The notes under the pieces were generated by a model. It saw only the letters and a list, made by a program, of their open reading frames with translations, was not told the origin of the DNA and ran no database searches. The position numbers and the translations under genes are program-made. From the NCBI GenBank assembly GCA_019095985.1, contig CM032665.1, positions 31,087,875 to 31,151,874 of the forward strand: a stretch of DNA of 64,000 nucleotides, read 5' to 3'. This document shows positions 46,501-58,500 of the stretch, one piece after another. How positions within the stretch are numbered: position 1 is the stretch's first letter; each line of letters begins with the position of its first letter. This DNA comes from Streblospio benedicti. Lineage: Eukaryota; Annelida; Polychaeta; Spionida; Spionidae.

Positions 46501-49500
46501 TTGTGAGTTAATTTGATTGCATAGCAGAAACCGCAATATAAACATTCTTTAGCATGTGCTTGAAATTTTCTATCCACACATACATGGATGTAGTGTGACA
46601 TTGTGCAGTACAATTAATGACTATTCAAGTCACAAGCTGGAGTGAGAAATGCCGCGTGATACGGGGTGGGTTTAACCCAACACCCTCAGCATGTAATGTT
46701 GTCAGTTATGATTTATACATGCTTTGTGGTGAGAAGCAGGCTCCCCATGAATACAATCATGTATGTTATAGATATTGCTTTTATTATATTGATGGAAAAA
46801 GAACGTGGTCAACGTTACATTCTTCTGTTTTGTGTATATTGTTACAAAAGCAAATCTGTCAAAGCTGACCTAGTTCTATTGGTTGCTGTTAATCCAAAGA
46901 CAGCAGAATTAGACACAATTGCTGATTCTATTTTCTTCTGATACTCATCATGAAGTTGTATTATCTGCCCGCTAGCCATTCTGCTAGTTTTATCAACAGG
47001 TACATGTGTGCAGAAAATGAAATGTCATAGGTTATAATATATCATATATTGTATTGATGCTGGGTATTGGTGGAATTTCCCTTCAATACAATTATTTCTT
47101 TTGCAATGAAATATCACATTCACTGTAGCTGTAGTGATGCCTTTCCAGAAAACATACCAGTTGAACGTAATGTTGTAGACAAAAAGGTTAGCTTAGCTCT
47201 GAGAAAGCCAAAAGCTACCATTTCTTGACATTTACAATATTTCTGAGATGTTAATAAGTGAAGTTGGAGAGAGGAGTTGCAAGTACCGAATTTATAATCC
47301 TGGAAATTACTTACCTATCCAGTTTTAGGATGCTGGTTTTAAAACCTGTTTAATAGTTCCTCAAATAAAAAAGAAACATTTGCCATTTTATGTTGAATTT
47401 ATAGTTACATTTGAAATACGGCGCTCCTCTTAATAGAGATTTTTCTGAAAATATAAGCAGATACTTCGTTGTTATTATGTTTTCGCTGTAATAGTGTGTA
47501 TGAAGCGATGATTAGCATTTCCAACAGCGCTGAAGGGCACGAGTTAAAGGTGTCTATTTAACCTACAATGTACATGTTAATGTAACTTAAAGGTTTTTGT
47601 AACATGCATGTATCTGCGCATCAAATGTAAGTATGAAACAAGAAGAGAGGAAATCAAAGTACATGTTATGTAGATGGATAGAAATCAGCACATAAAGAGC
47701 CATAACAGACTGACAATCTAATAATTATTTTATTACAATAAAATATGCTGACATTGAATTCCTGCCATGTTTAAGACTAAATATATGCATATTTGAGCTA
47801 CTATTGCCAAACTATGGTCATTTACATCATTACTGCAAGGGAGAATTATAGTGTTTGAAAGGTTTTGAAATTGGAACATGTAGTAATTTAATATACAGTC
47901 TGAAATGATTTTAGTAATTATGATAGATGGCTAGAGGTTATGATGTACATGTTTCAAGAAGTATTTTTGAAATCATTTGTCAGCATAGTATAATGCAGTC
48001 AAGACTGGATAGTGTAAACAGACTGCTCTCAAGCTGAGATAACTTGTGTAGTTAGATACTAATTTTCTGTTGAATTGCCTTCGCAAGTCCTCTAACTAAA
48101 GAACATGTTACAAATACAAATAATTAGAATATTCAGCGTGTTATTGGGAATAGCTCATCTTATGCATCCATCCTATAAGCCATATTTCTACATCCGATTG
48201 ATAACGCAATGAATGCACTGTAAATAAATGTTAACTCAGTTCTTATGAGCATGAGATTCCAACCCTGATGTGATTTCATGTCTCTAACTAGGATGTTTTC
48301 ACAGGAAAAACACAGATGTGACAAAACAGAGTCCTTGTGACATTGTATTTTTTCCCACTAAGGTTTACAATGAAAATGTTCATCTAAAGCCATAAATATA
48401 TTATTAGGTATTATGTAGAGTCATGAAAGCATGATGGATGATCATTTTAGTTCTCAGATTTGCATATGTCCTAGGCTACTGTAAAACCCTTTTAAATATT
48501 TTCTTTGTTGGTTTTTACATCTTATTCTGTGGCTGGAGACTTAACTAATAGTTTTTGGGCTATTTGTTGATTGATTATAAAAAGAATTATTTCCCTATTA
48601 CATGTTGAAACGTTGGGAAAATGTTTTGATCATAAATTTAATTTTTCAAAGTCTAATTTAAATTTTAAATTCCCAATAATTCTCCAACCACAGCATAAGA
48701 GGTAATAACCAACAATGGAATCATTTATGAGATCCAAAATCAAACTAAGTGCAAACCTTTTAAATTTGCGATTGAAATACGATATTATATATTTGATCAA
48801 AGGTGGACAAAAACAACTCGAGCAGAATGTTTACTAATAAAATGTGGCTTTTTTTATACTAGTATATGCAACGGTAGATTGAAACGAAAATAATGACATT
48901 ATACAGTCTCTAAGCCATTGCAAAATGTACAGTCACCAAAACATGCCTTGCATGGGCGAAAACCAGCTCATTTACAATTTACATTGTGTGGCCAAGATGG
49001 AAACAAACAGCAGTTAGTTTGAGGTAAAATGTATGTTGAAGTCTAGATAACATAATACTGCAATTGTCTGTCTATATACTACTATGAAAATGTAGGTGGG
49101 ACAAAAAATTAGACTTGATCATACATAAAATGGTGTTTAAAGCATGCTGTCTTTAGTTCATAATTCAAGTCATACATATAGAGGCCATTGTTTCATATAT
49201 TTTCACAGCATTGACAGCATAATTTGCTGATGTTCTTTTTTCATTCATCCTGCTTCACCAGCGGTACATTCACACATCAGATTCTGTTCATTTAACAGAT
49301 ATGTGATTTGCTCTAAGGATTAGAATGTTTTTCATTGAGCCTGGGACACTTTTGTCACGTTGTGACAATTACTTTTACACATCAGCAGAGGCACCTGATT
49401 GCTCACCACGACAGTACTCAGTCCTGCAGTGCACAAATGCTTGTACACTTCAAAATTGCTTTGTGCATATAATAAGTATAAATGCGTTGTTCGGGGGCAA

Positions 49501-52500
49501 GTGAACGAGTACTTGTGCACTCTGGGGATAAGATACTGGTATCTGTCATTTGTAGGTCTGAGTATTTTGTGCACAGATATAGCGGAAGCTCTGCAACAGC
49601 AGGAATGTATCCCTTATGCGTTTCTTGTTCAAGATAACACAGAAAAATGTGTAATATGTAATGATTAATCAATTTGTAACTTGGGTGTGCTTCTTTCCAA
49701 AACAGTTGACTTCATTTGATTGATATGAGCATGACAAAAATTGGCTGTAGATAAGAATTATGAAAATATGTTTCCTAAGCTTATATAGATTCAATATAGT
49801 CTAATATGTGTGAAAGGAAATGTTGAAGATTATTAGTGTGATTTGATATAAAAAACTGTTTTACACTTGCGAACTGAAATTAAATTTGTCTGTGAAACCC
49901 CTTGAATTCCATCATCCATCACCCTTACCATCACCACGTTGTTAAAACCTGGATCTGTCCCTGAACAAGTGTTCTAAATACAGTGAATGGACTGTACATT
50001 GATAGAATTGCTATTGACAAATAAATAGCCTCCGCAAGGTTGTGGCGTTTGCATCTGTTAGCAGCAATTGATTTGTCACTTAACTGGACCCAACGACTTT
50101 GTGTAAGTGTGGATGTTTGCAAAACCTGGCAAATTACAGCACTTAAACTGTACCTCTGAAAGGAGCTAATTCTGTATTACCTTTACCGTACTAAAAATGA
50201 AAAAAAAATCTTGGGTATGTGTTAAGAAATAATATGGCACTATCCAATTATTAAAGTAGACAATAGATTCAGGAATTTATGGCCCTCAAAGTGATAATTA
50301 CAATTTCTCAAAGCTTCCATTGGGATCGGAAGCCAATCTTATAAGCCTCACAGACTGAGTTAGTATACTTGTACTTGCATTTGTAATAAGCCATGCAATA
50401 TCAAAGGGATATGTTTCACCTATTGCTGCTGACTTCTGCTTGTAGTTTTGTAATTTTACATAGAGCTCTGCAAACTTCTGCTTGAAGATGTCAACAACAT
50501 GCTACAAAAAGAGTTCGCAAAAATAGATGAAACTTATATTGCCACATTAGACAGAACTGATTCTTCCATCAAATTCCATATAGAATATTTATATAAGTAG
50601 TAAAGTTTTGAAGAGTCTGTCATATTATAAATGTATATATAACGGTCATTATTTAAAAAAAAAAAATAGAATGTGGGTTCATACCGGCAGGAATATACAC
50701 TTACTTATAATGGGTAATTATTGTGTACCTTTGGAATCCTCTTTCCTTTTGATTATCTTGTAATATCAGAAGCAATAGAGAGTTCAAAGAAACTAATATG
50801 TAGTAAATTTGAGGCGTGCATGGATACAATGTCTGAAAATTGCAAGACGAGAAGTGTTCAGTCTTTTTAGTACATTCTATAAATTGATCAAGTTCGCTCT
50901 TGTACCCAAGATTGCTTTTTTCTGCTCCCTGAATTCTCACTTGGGATGTTTATAGTTGCATTTCATCAATACTAATAGGATGGGGGACAAAAAATATGTA
51001 AACTGTCATGTATTTGGGAATTGCTTGGAACCAGGCAAACTGCAATATATTGAGTTCCACAAAAGGGATGCTTATTATTTGTGGGTTTAATTAAAAACAG
51101 TGTTATTGAACAATATATTGTTGTATTGGTACATAATCATGATAAATGAACAATGTATTACATAGTATAGAATCAGGATGTTTACCATCTCAAAAGGCTT
51201 CCTAAGTACCAATTTTATCTGCTTTTTAAAAGTGTCGCATTAAAAACCATGATTGAATCAAATGTGTCTATAGAAGTCTGAAGCTCCAAGGTCATTGGCA
51301 TTGAAGGGCGATATGTTTTTAGGTCGAACAGGTAAAATTGAAGTCACACGCCTGACATATAAGATTTTTTACTGAATATAAAGACTGAGAACACTACTTA
51401 TAGTATGTTGGAATTATCCGTATACTACACAAGAGCGGGGTATTATATGTGTGGAAATGTGGCAACAGGGAGCCAATGAACATATACACAGCGAAAATGG
51501 GACTGATTACCAGGATTCCAGATGTCCGAATTTGGACATTTTATGGAGCAAGTAAAACAGCATGGGTTGTTTTGGGAAGCAGCTCTAGGCACTTGTATCG
51601 CTCCTAAATGTCAGCATTTAGTCATGTAATGTTTGTTATTGTTTGTAGGTTATGTAATCATCTAAAATGAGAAAAACAAACAATACAAAAATGATAAATG
51701 CCATATGATATACATAGTTTTTCCTATTTCGTTTTGATACCTACATTAAGTCCTGTTTAATGATACCTCTCATTCTCTTACCATTTGTAGTGGTAAAAAA
51801 TAACCTCATGATTTGACCGCTAATTATGTTGGATGCTGCTTTGATTCCTGCTCAAGTGCTTTAGGGCTTCATATCATCAAGTTAGAACATATTACATGTA
51901 CTTACAAATGTTTATTAGCATTATGAATAGATGGAACGTAAAGCTTTTAATAGAATTTGTATTTTGTGAACCATGCATAATGTGTAAGATAGTTCTGTCA
52001 GTATCATAATTCTCTTCATAAAAACATAGCTGTAAGTTTTAAGGTTTTAACAAGATGGCAGTGTTGCATGTAAAGCGTGGTTTTTGAGAAAGAAATCTAT
52101 TATGTATTGTGATCCTTAAAACCTACATGTATGTTTTTATATCAATATCTTCGCAATAAAAATACAATGTATGCATTGTAGATCTGCAATTATGTTCTAT
52201 TTCAAGAATATATGTACTCGTAATTGCAGAAATCTATAGTACATGTACAAGTATCTCATTATGTATTTACCCTTTTCGCAACCTTCAACAAGGTGAAATA
52301 GTAAACATAAGTCACCTTGACTGCTGTCCTTGTGCTGGGTTTTTCATGCCCTAGTTTCACACATTATGACCCTACATTGGTTCGTCTTTGGAATGAAAAG
52401 ATTATTGCTGGTCAACCGCGAAGTAGTAAACCTGATAGGTGTCTTGACCAATGTCAATTGCGGTCAATGCATTGCGGTTTCAATGTTGTGAAAAAGGTTC

Positions 52501-55500
52501 TTATTTGGGCCTTGTTTCCCAATTTCATTATGAGCCAAGGTTTATCATGGAGACAAAACAAAGTGCCAAGTTTGTCATACAAAATGCATTATAAAAGATT
52601 TCCGTTTCACTTGTTAAAATAAATGTCAATAGAGAATATAAGTCAAACGGACTTGGGATGTGGTCGGGCATGTTTGGGCACGGGTCTGTCAGATCCTGGA
52701 TTCTGGCGTGGAGAGGACAGTTGAGATGTAGACTGGGCAGCCAGGCCACACCCTCTGAATGAGGAATAATTAGCTTAGGATATGATTGATTGGTTGATTG
52801 AAGAAATTTCAGTGCAAGTCTCATGTCCATGGACACTACCTGTAAAGACAGACATGCCTGTTTTAGAGGTCCAAATGTGCATGCCAAAACAGACTCCAAA
52901 CAGCCATAATGCAGTGTGGACTTCATTTCATGTATGGCTAGTTGTGTTATTGGGCTAAAGTGGAGAAGTACGGTCTTTAATATACTCACAAAATTGTTAT
53001 TGTATTGTCATTATTGGTTTATGCCTGCAGTATGAGGAGTTTTCATTCTTTTAAAGAAACAGTAACTTAACTGCACAATAATCAAGTGTTAAACTTAAAA
53101 AAATTTCAATTCAATACTTTGACATTTTCCAAATGTTAATATTCTAAAAATCGATGTGCAAATTAAGAACTTGCATACAATCAAAACAAACGAAACAAAG
53201 ATATGTGGTGTGTTTTACAACTGTGATATGTTGACAGATTGATGTGCATTGCCTAGTGATATGTAACGACACAGAACACTGGAACACGTCCTCAGTTTCT
53301 TCAGTTCTTACTATGCCATTGTCTGCAAGTTAAACACACTTGGAAAAATACAAATTGGCAAACAATATTTGAATAAAAGATGTAGCAACAATTTGATTAT
53401 AAAACTTATCAATTCATTTAGTCCGTATCAGATCATACATAATACAGACTGTGGAATTGTTGAGATCGATTTATCAGTGAGCAATGTTTAATTTTCACTG
53501 AAGATCAATTCCGCCTACATGTACATAAATCTGCGTTTATAGTGTCAAATATTTTCAGTTTTCTGTTCAACTTACATATAGTTTCTGAATGAACATGAAG
53601 ATATTGCTATAGATTTCTAGGAGAATAATCCTTTATAAACTTGCATCAATAATTCAAATTAGTACATCTTTGATCTTATCTAGTTGCATAATTATTTCGA
53701 CTATCTTTTACAGTTTTTACAGCCAAAGTTACAGCCAGTTTTGCAAATGCCACAAGGTGCTGATTCCATAGGTGTTTGACAGATTATTGTGAAGCTTCAA
53801 ATGTTGTGATGAATCAACAAAAGGAGTGCAAAGATATGCTGCTCACATTCAAAACAAGTTAGAATAAGTTTACGAATGCATTGGTTAAGGATATTAAATG
53901 CATTGGTTTGAAAGATCATGCGATCCTGTACATTTACTTTTGAACATGTGCGCAAGATATCATATTCTGAATTTGTCAAATAGTATTTAGACACTAACAT
54001 TTTGTTAGGAGCGCAGAAATTGTATACTTTACGTTGCTACGTTTCAGCGGCATATATGCCCCCTTCGACTGGCTTCTTACACAGAATCTTGTGCGCATTG
54101 TAGATGGCACTGTGTCATGTGGAAACAAAATTCTCATGTGCCTGATCCTTTCCCATCCTGGCCAAACTTCTCTTGAATCTCAAAACTATAGAATATCTTG
54201 TGAATGATGGTCAAATAGTATTTTTCATGTATTTTAAAGCGATGCATGGGGGCCTGTATTTGACAAATATTAAATTGCCTCCAAAGTATATTCTCAGCCA
54301 CTGCACCAGACCATGTGCCAATACACATTGTACACACAATGTACCTTGTCTGTCACTGCTCAAGCTTTTCTCCACATGTATGTAGGGAATACATGTACAT
54401 ATTTAGATCAATATTTGAGTAGTTTAGTACTGATTGTGTATCTCCAATATTAGCATGTGTCACAAACAGCTCTCATGCAGGGCAACATTGGATCTGAATG
54501 ACTGAAAAACACTCCGTTTCTACTAATGATGCATAGTTTTGCATATGATTTATGCCATATATGGTAATAATGAAAACACTCAACTGATAGACTGATGATT
54601 TGTCTTTCAACTCTTTGATAGATGAAAAGTATCATATAGATCATAATTAAATGTATCCATTTTCTGTTTAAAAAATAAATGTTATTTTCCATGGCCTTGC
54701 GTTTTAGAAAAAAGTACTCTATTGAGATGTCATGGCACCTAATACATAATACCAGGAATGAAATAACCATTTCATTCCTGATAATACCCATTTCCAAAGG
54801 TCCCCACCCCCTATGTTAACAGTGTAATTCAACTAAAAAGTTCTGGTACTTCAGTGAATGTTTACTATTATTGTTCAAGGAACTGTAAATTTTATATACA
54901 TGTACCATCTATCATCATACAATTCAATTACCTATCGAATTGTCTATCATGTCGAATACCATTACCCGGGGATTTCTGTATGAATTAGGTCCATTTAGGG
55001 CATGGGAACTCAAGGATTAATTAGATCCCGCATCATGAGCGCGTATTAAGTGTTACAGCCAGGAGCTCTGACTTTGCCCAGGGACATGCAATAACTTTAT
55101 GTGAACATATTATGTTACACAAGAATCTGCAGTAGGGTATTTTGCTCTATTGTAGTAGCGTATTTTGCTCTATTATGTTATGATTTCAACAGTTTTCACA
55201 ATGGCTTTTAACACTTTACATCGATAAGTATGGCAGCTGCCAGCTAGTGTATGTATCAAAGTACCTATTCGGATGGCCCCACAATCTTCTTGTCATGAGT
55301 CCACTTAGACATGAAAGCGCACTATAATGGTTGAAGGATTCTATCCGAGGGATTTCATTATTGCTTATAATATGACCAGTTGACTTCAAATTTCCGTTTG
55401 AGTTTATTTTACATAATAAGTACAATGGGTGTGTACAAGATGTGTATGAACATTGCTTCTAAACTGAGAACTTTTACCCACGGTCAGATTTTACTCAGGC

Positions 55501-58500
55501 TACATACAAGTTTTCTTTTTGCATTTCAGTAGCTGTATATTTGTACTTTAGTAGGTGAAACCTCGGGTGTGTGGTGTTGGACGCTGCAAGATTCTGTTTC
55601 CCAAACCAACAATTAGGTCTTTGATTTATTCCCGCTGAGCGTACAATCCAGAATACACAATGGTAGAATGTGCTTACACGCATACAAAGAATGCATACAA
55701 GAAAGAAGGGACTCTTAACCCTCAAATCTGCAGCTGATGTCTCTGAGATTTTCAAAATCTCTTGCATGGTAAAGCACCAGATATCTACAGAACACCTAAC
55801 AATGGCATATCCCATCATCATTGAAATCATGTTAGATTACGAACATCTTGCTGAAATCATTTCCGTGCGATATCCAATTTGGAATTTGCGGAATAACATA
55901 CAGCTACGGATACGGGCTGAATGGTGTATGTCCTGACATTGCGATACAACAGAACAATGAATGCCTCATGCCCATTCTGACCTGAAATCGCTGGTGCTTG
56001 TGATAAAAGACTTGGAAGCACTCAATTCATACAATCGAAAAACACTAAAGTTACAGTTAACATTTGCCACAACCCACAACAGCCCCAACAATTCACCTGC
56101 TCGCAGGAACCGTACCTCCAATAGAAGCCTTTATAAACAGACATTAAAACACTATGCTTCTTTTGGACCATAGCAAACTATAAACATAATTCCATGCCCT
56201 CAATAGGTATTAACAAATTAATAGGTAGACAACTAGATATGAAGGATGGTGACTCAACAAGTTGGACTACATATGTGAAATAGCTTATGTATATGGTAAA
56301 GTATAACCTCCAATCCGCATGTGAGGTATTTTGCATGTGAGATATTTATGAATCCACAAAAAGCAAGCGTGATAGCTGTGCAGCAGGGCCTCAAAAAGTC
56401 TCTTATTTATAAGGAGCAAATGGTGAAAGTACAAAAAAGAGGCATCATATTTTATTATCTTCCCCATACTCTGAGGTCATGAAACTGCTTGATGCCATTG
56501 CAGGAAGTTGGTTTGGGCTGAGAAAATCACATTTTTGTCAACAGAATATGCCAAAAAGATTGAAACTACATACCGTATACATACAACCATCCAAGCGCCC
56601 AGGGCTGTTAAATTGAAATTTTCTCAAACTAGGGAGTGGGTTATTACACGAGAGTGCGGTTACGATATATGACTATCCAAGTGCCCACCCTCGTGTTTTA
56701 GCTCAACTTGCTCAAAATTCTAAATTCAAAATTCCAACCCAACCCAATCATTTGGAGTTCCTCTACAATAAAAGAGGGCAACTACAGGAAAAGAAGAGAT
56801 CGCAATTAAACAAGTAGTATACTTGAATGAACATCAGGCAGGTGTCTACCTTATTTGTACAAATAAATAGAGTAAGTGGGAAACTGTTTACTTTTGGCCA
56901 GCCGTACCAGATCAATCATAGTAAACCTCAAGCCAGTGTTACCGGGGCAGCGTTAATTCAGTGGTCAATAATGCTGTGGTGCTTACGTTGAGCGATGCTA
57001 TTGATCGCTATCAAGTAAGGAATATGTATCAAGTCAATGATAAACACATCAATAAAGCACAGGTGTATAGTTCTCAGTATAAATACACTGGGGATATGCG
57101 TGCCGCTTCAGGTGTGGCTGGCATATTGATGGTGGTGGATGTCGAGGAGCATTCGTATGCACTCCAAGAGGCTGGCCAATCCTGGGTTCAAGGGTTTCTT
57201 AGTGTGACAATTTAGCATAGGGGATTCTTCAGTAGGATGTGTTGTCCCATCGATCATCATCCTGTTGCCCCTCAAAAAATCAGAACATTTTGACTAGCAG
57301 ATCGACAAAGAAGAATATTCATGAAATGATCATTAGTAGTATATACCTGACTTAATATGGATCCATTCCCCCAAATAGGTGTCTAAGCGAATGGCACTAC
57401 AAGTTGCTATTTAACGAGAGGTAAATAACATGACGTAGACAAATGTTTTCCTTATCAAGCTTTCTGTGACAATTATTGATCGATTCGTTTTAAGTGTACA
57501 TGCACAGGAGCAATGTTTGTTGGAAAACTTTCTTTCATTAGGATTGTCATTTTTGTGAGTGGTATAGTTAATCTCTATGATACCACACTGGTTACTACAG
57601 GATTCACACAGATCTATACAGCTACTTGTATTTGGAAAGCATATTGGCCATCTAAGTTGCATTGTGTTATAATATTTGAATATTATCTTCCAACTGTATC
57701 AAACACTTGACTGTATGACATCTGCATCATTGATTAACCAAGCCTTTCCCTTTTAAATATGCAGGAGGTTGAGGCTTGGTTCTAACTTGCAGGCAGCAAT
57801 CTGCGAAGATGGCATTAATTATATACATCTAGCTGGGTATATGTGTCAATATACAAGTCAGGACTATGAGAGAATTTGGAATAGATGTGCTTCTTTGGCT
57901 GAGTGGATAGGGCATTGGGCACATGACCAGCAGGTCACGGGTTCCATTTCCGGTCTTGTCTGGTTGTGGGTGTTGAGCAAACGCATACTTAAATAGCTGC
58001 ACACAGCTCCGGTGGCACCTACATGTTATAGTTAGGTACAGGTCATTGGGTTGAAAGAGTGAGTGATTGTGTGAATGCACTGAATGTGCTGTCAGAGCAA
58101 AATACTTGCATCACGACTCTAAACCATCACATTTACATTCGCATTGAAAAAAAATGAAATGCACCCTCATAGATTCATCTTCCATCTCTCCTGTGTGTGT
58201 TTCAGGGTTGAGACCATCGTTCCAACTTGCAGGCAGCAATCTGCATTTTATACGTGTCTAGCTGGTGTACAATGTCTGGTGTGTGTGTTTTCCGTGGATG
58301 AGTGGATAGGGAGTTGGACTCGTAACCAGAAGGTCGTGAGTTCGATTCCCAGCCGGGTCTGATAGTGGGTGTTGAGCAAATCTACCTCTAACAGGTTGCA
58401 CACTGCTCCGTGGTACCTACACGTTAAATAGGTACAGGTCAGGCGAGTGAACGCTAATGTGAGTGATAAGCGCGTCTGCGCTACATTAGCCAAAAGATGT

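Larger units (their letters stand above)
43515..57760. other. Long AT-rich intron with few repeats
   Basis: No convincing exon is seen in 14 kb on either strand. Open frames here are short and of random composition. Recognised pieces are a LINE 3' fragment at 52640-52800, a short inverted-repeat element at 56575-56700 and a possible degraded SINE trace at 55260-55325 (CTTGTCATGAGTCCACTTAG). This contrasts with the transposon-packed left third of the window. Confidence 0.55.

Noticed and set aside
52317-52622. 101-aa open frame in the long intron
   Set aside because: No recognisable domain, no splice context and random-like composition; it also ends near a LINE fragment.
55495-55936. Overlapping frames of 111 and 88 aa on opposite strands
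   Set aside because: Neither shows a domain or codon bias, and both lie in AT-rich intronic DNA.
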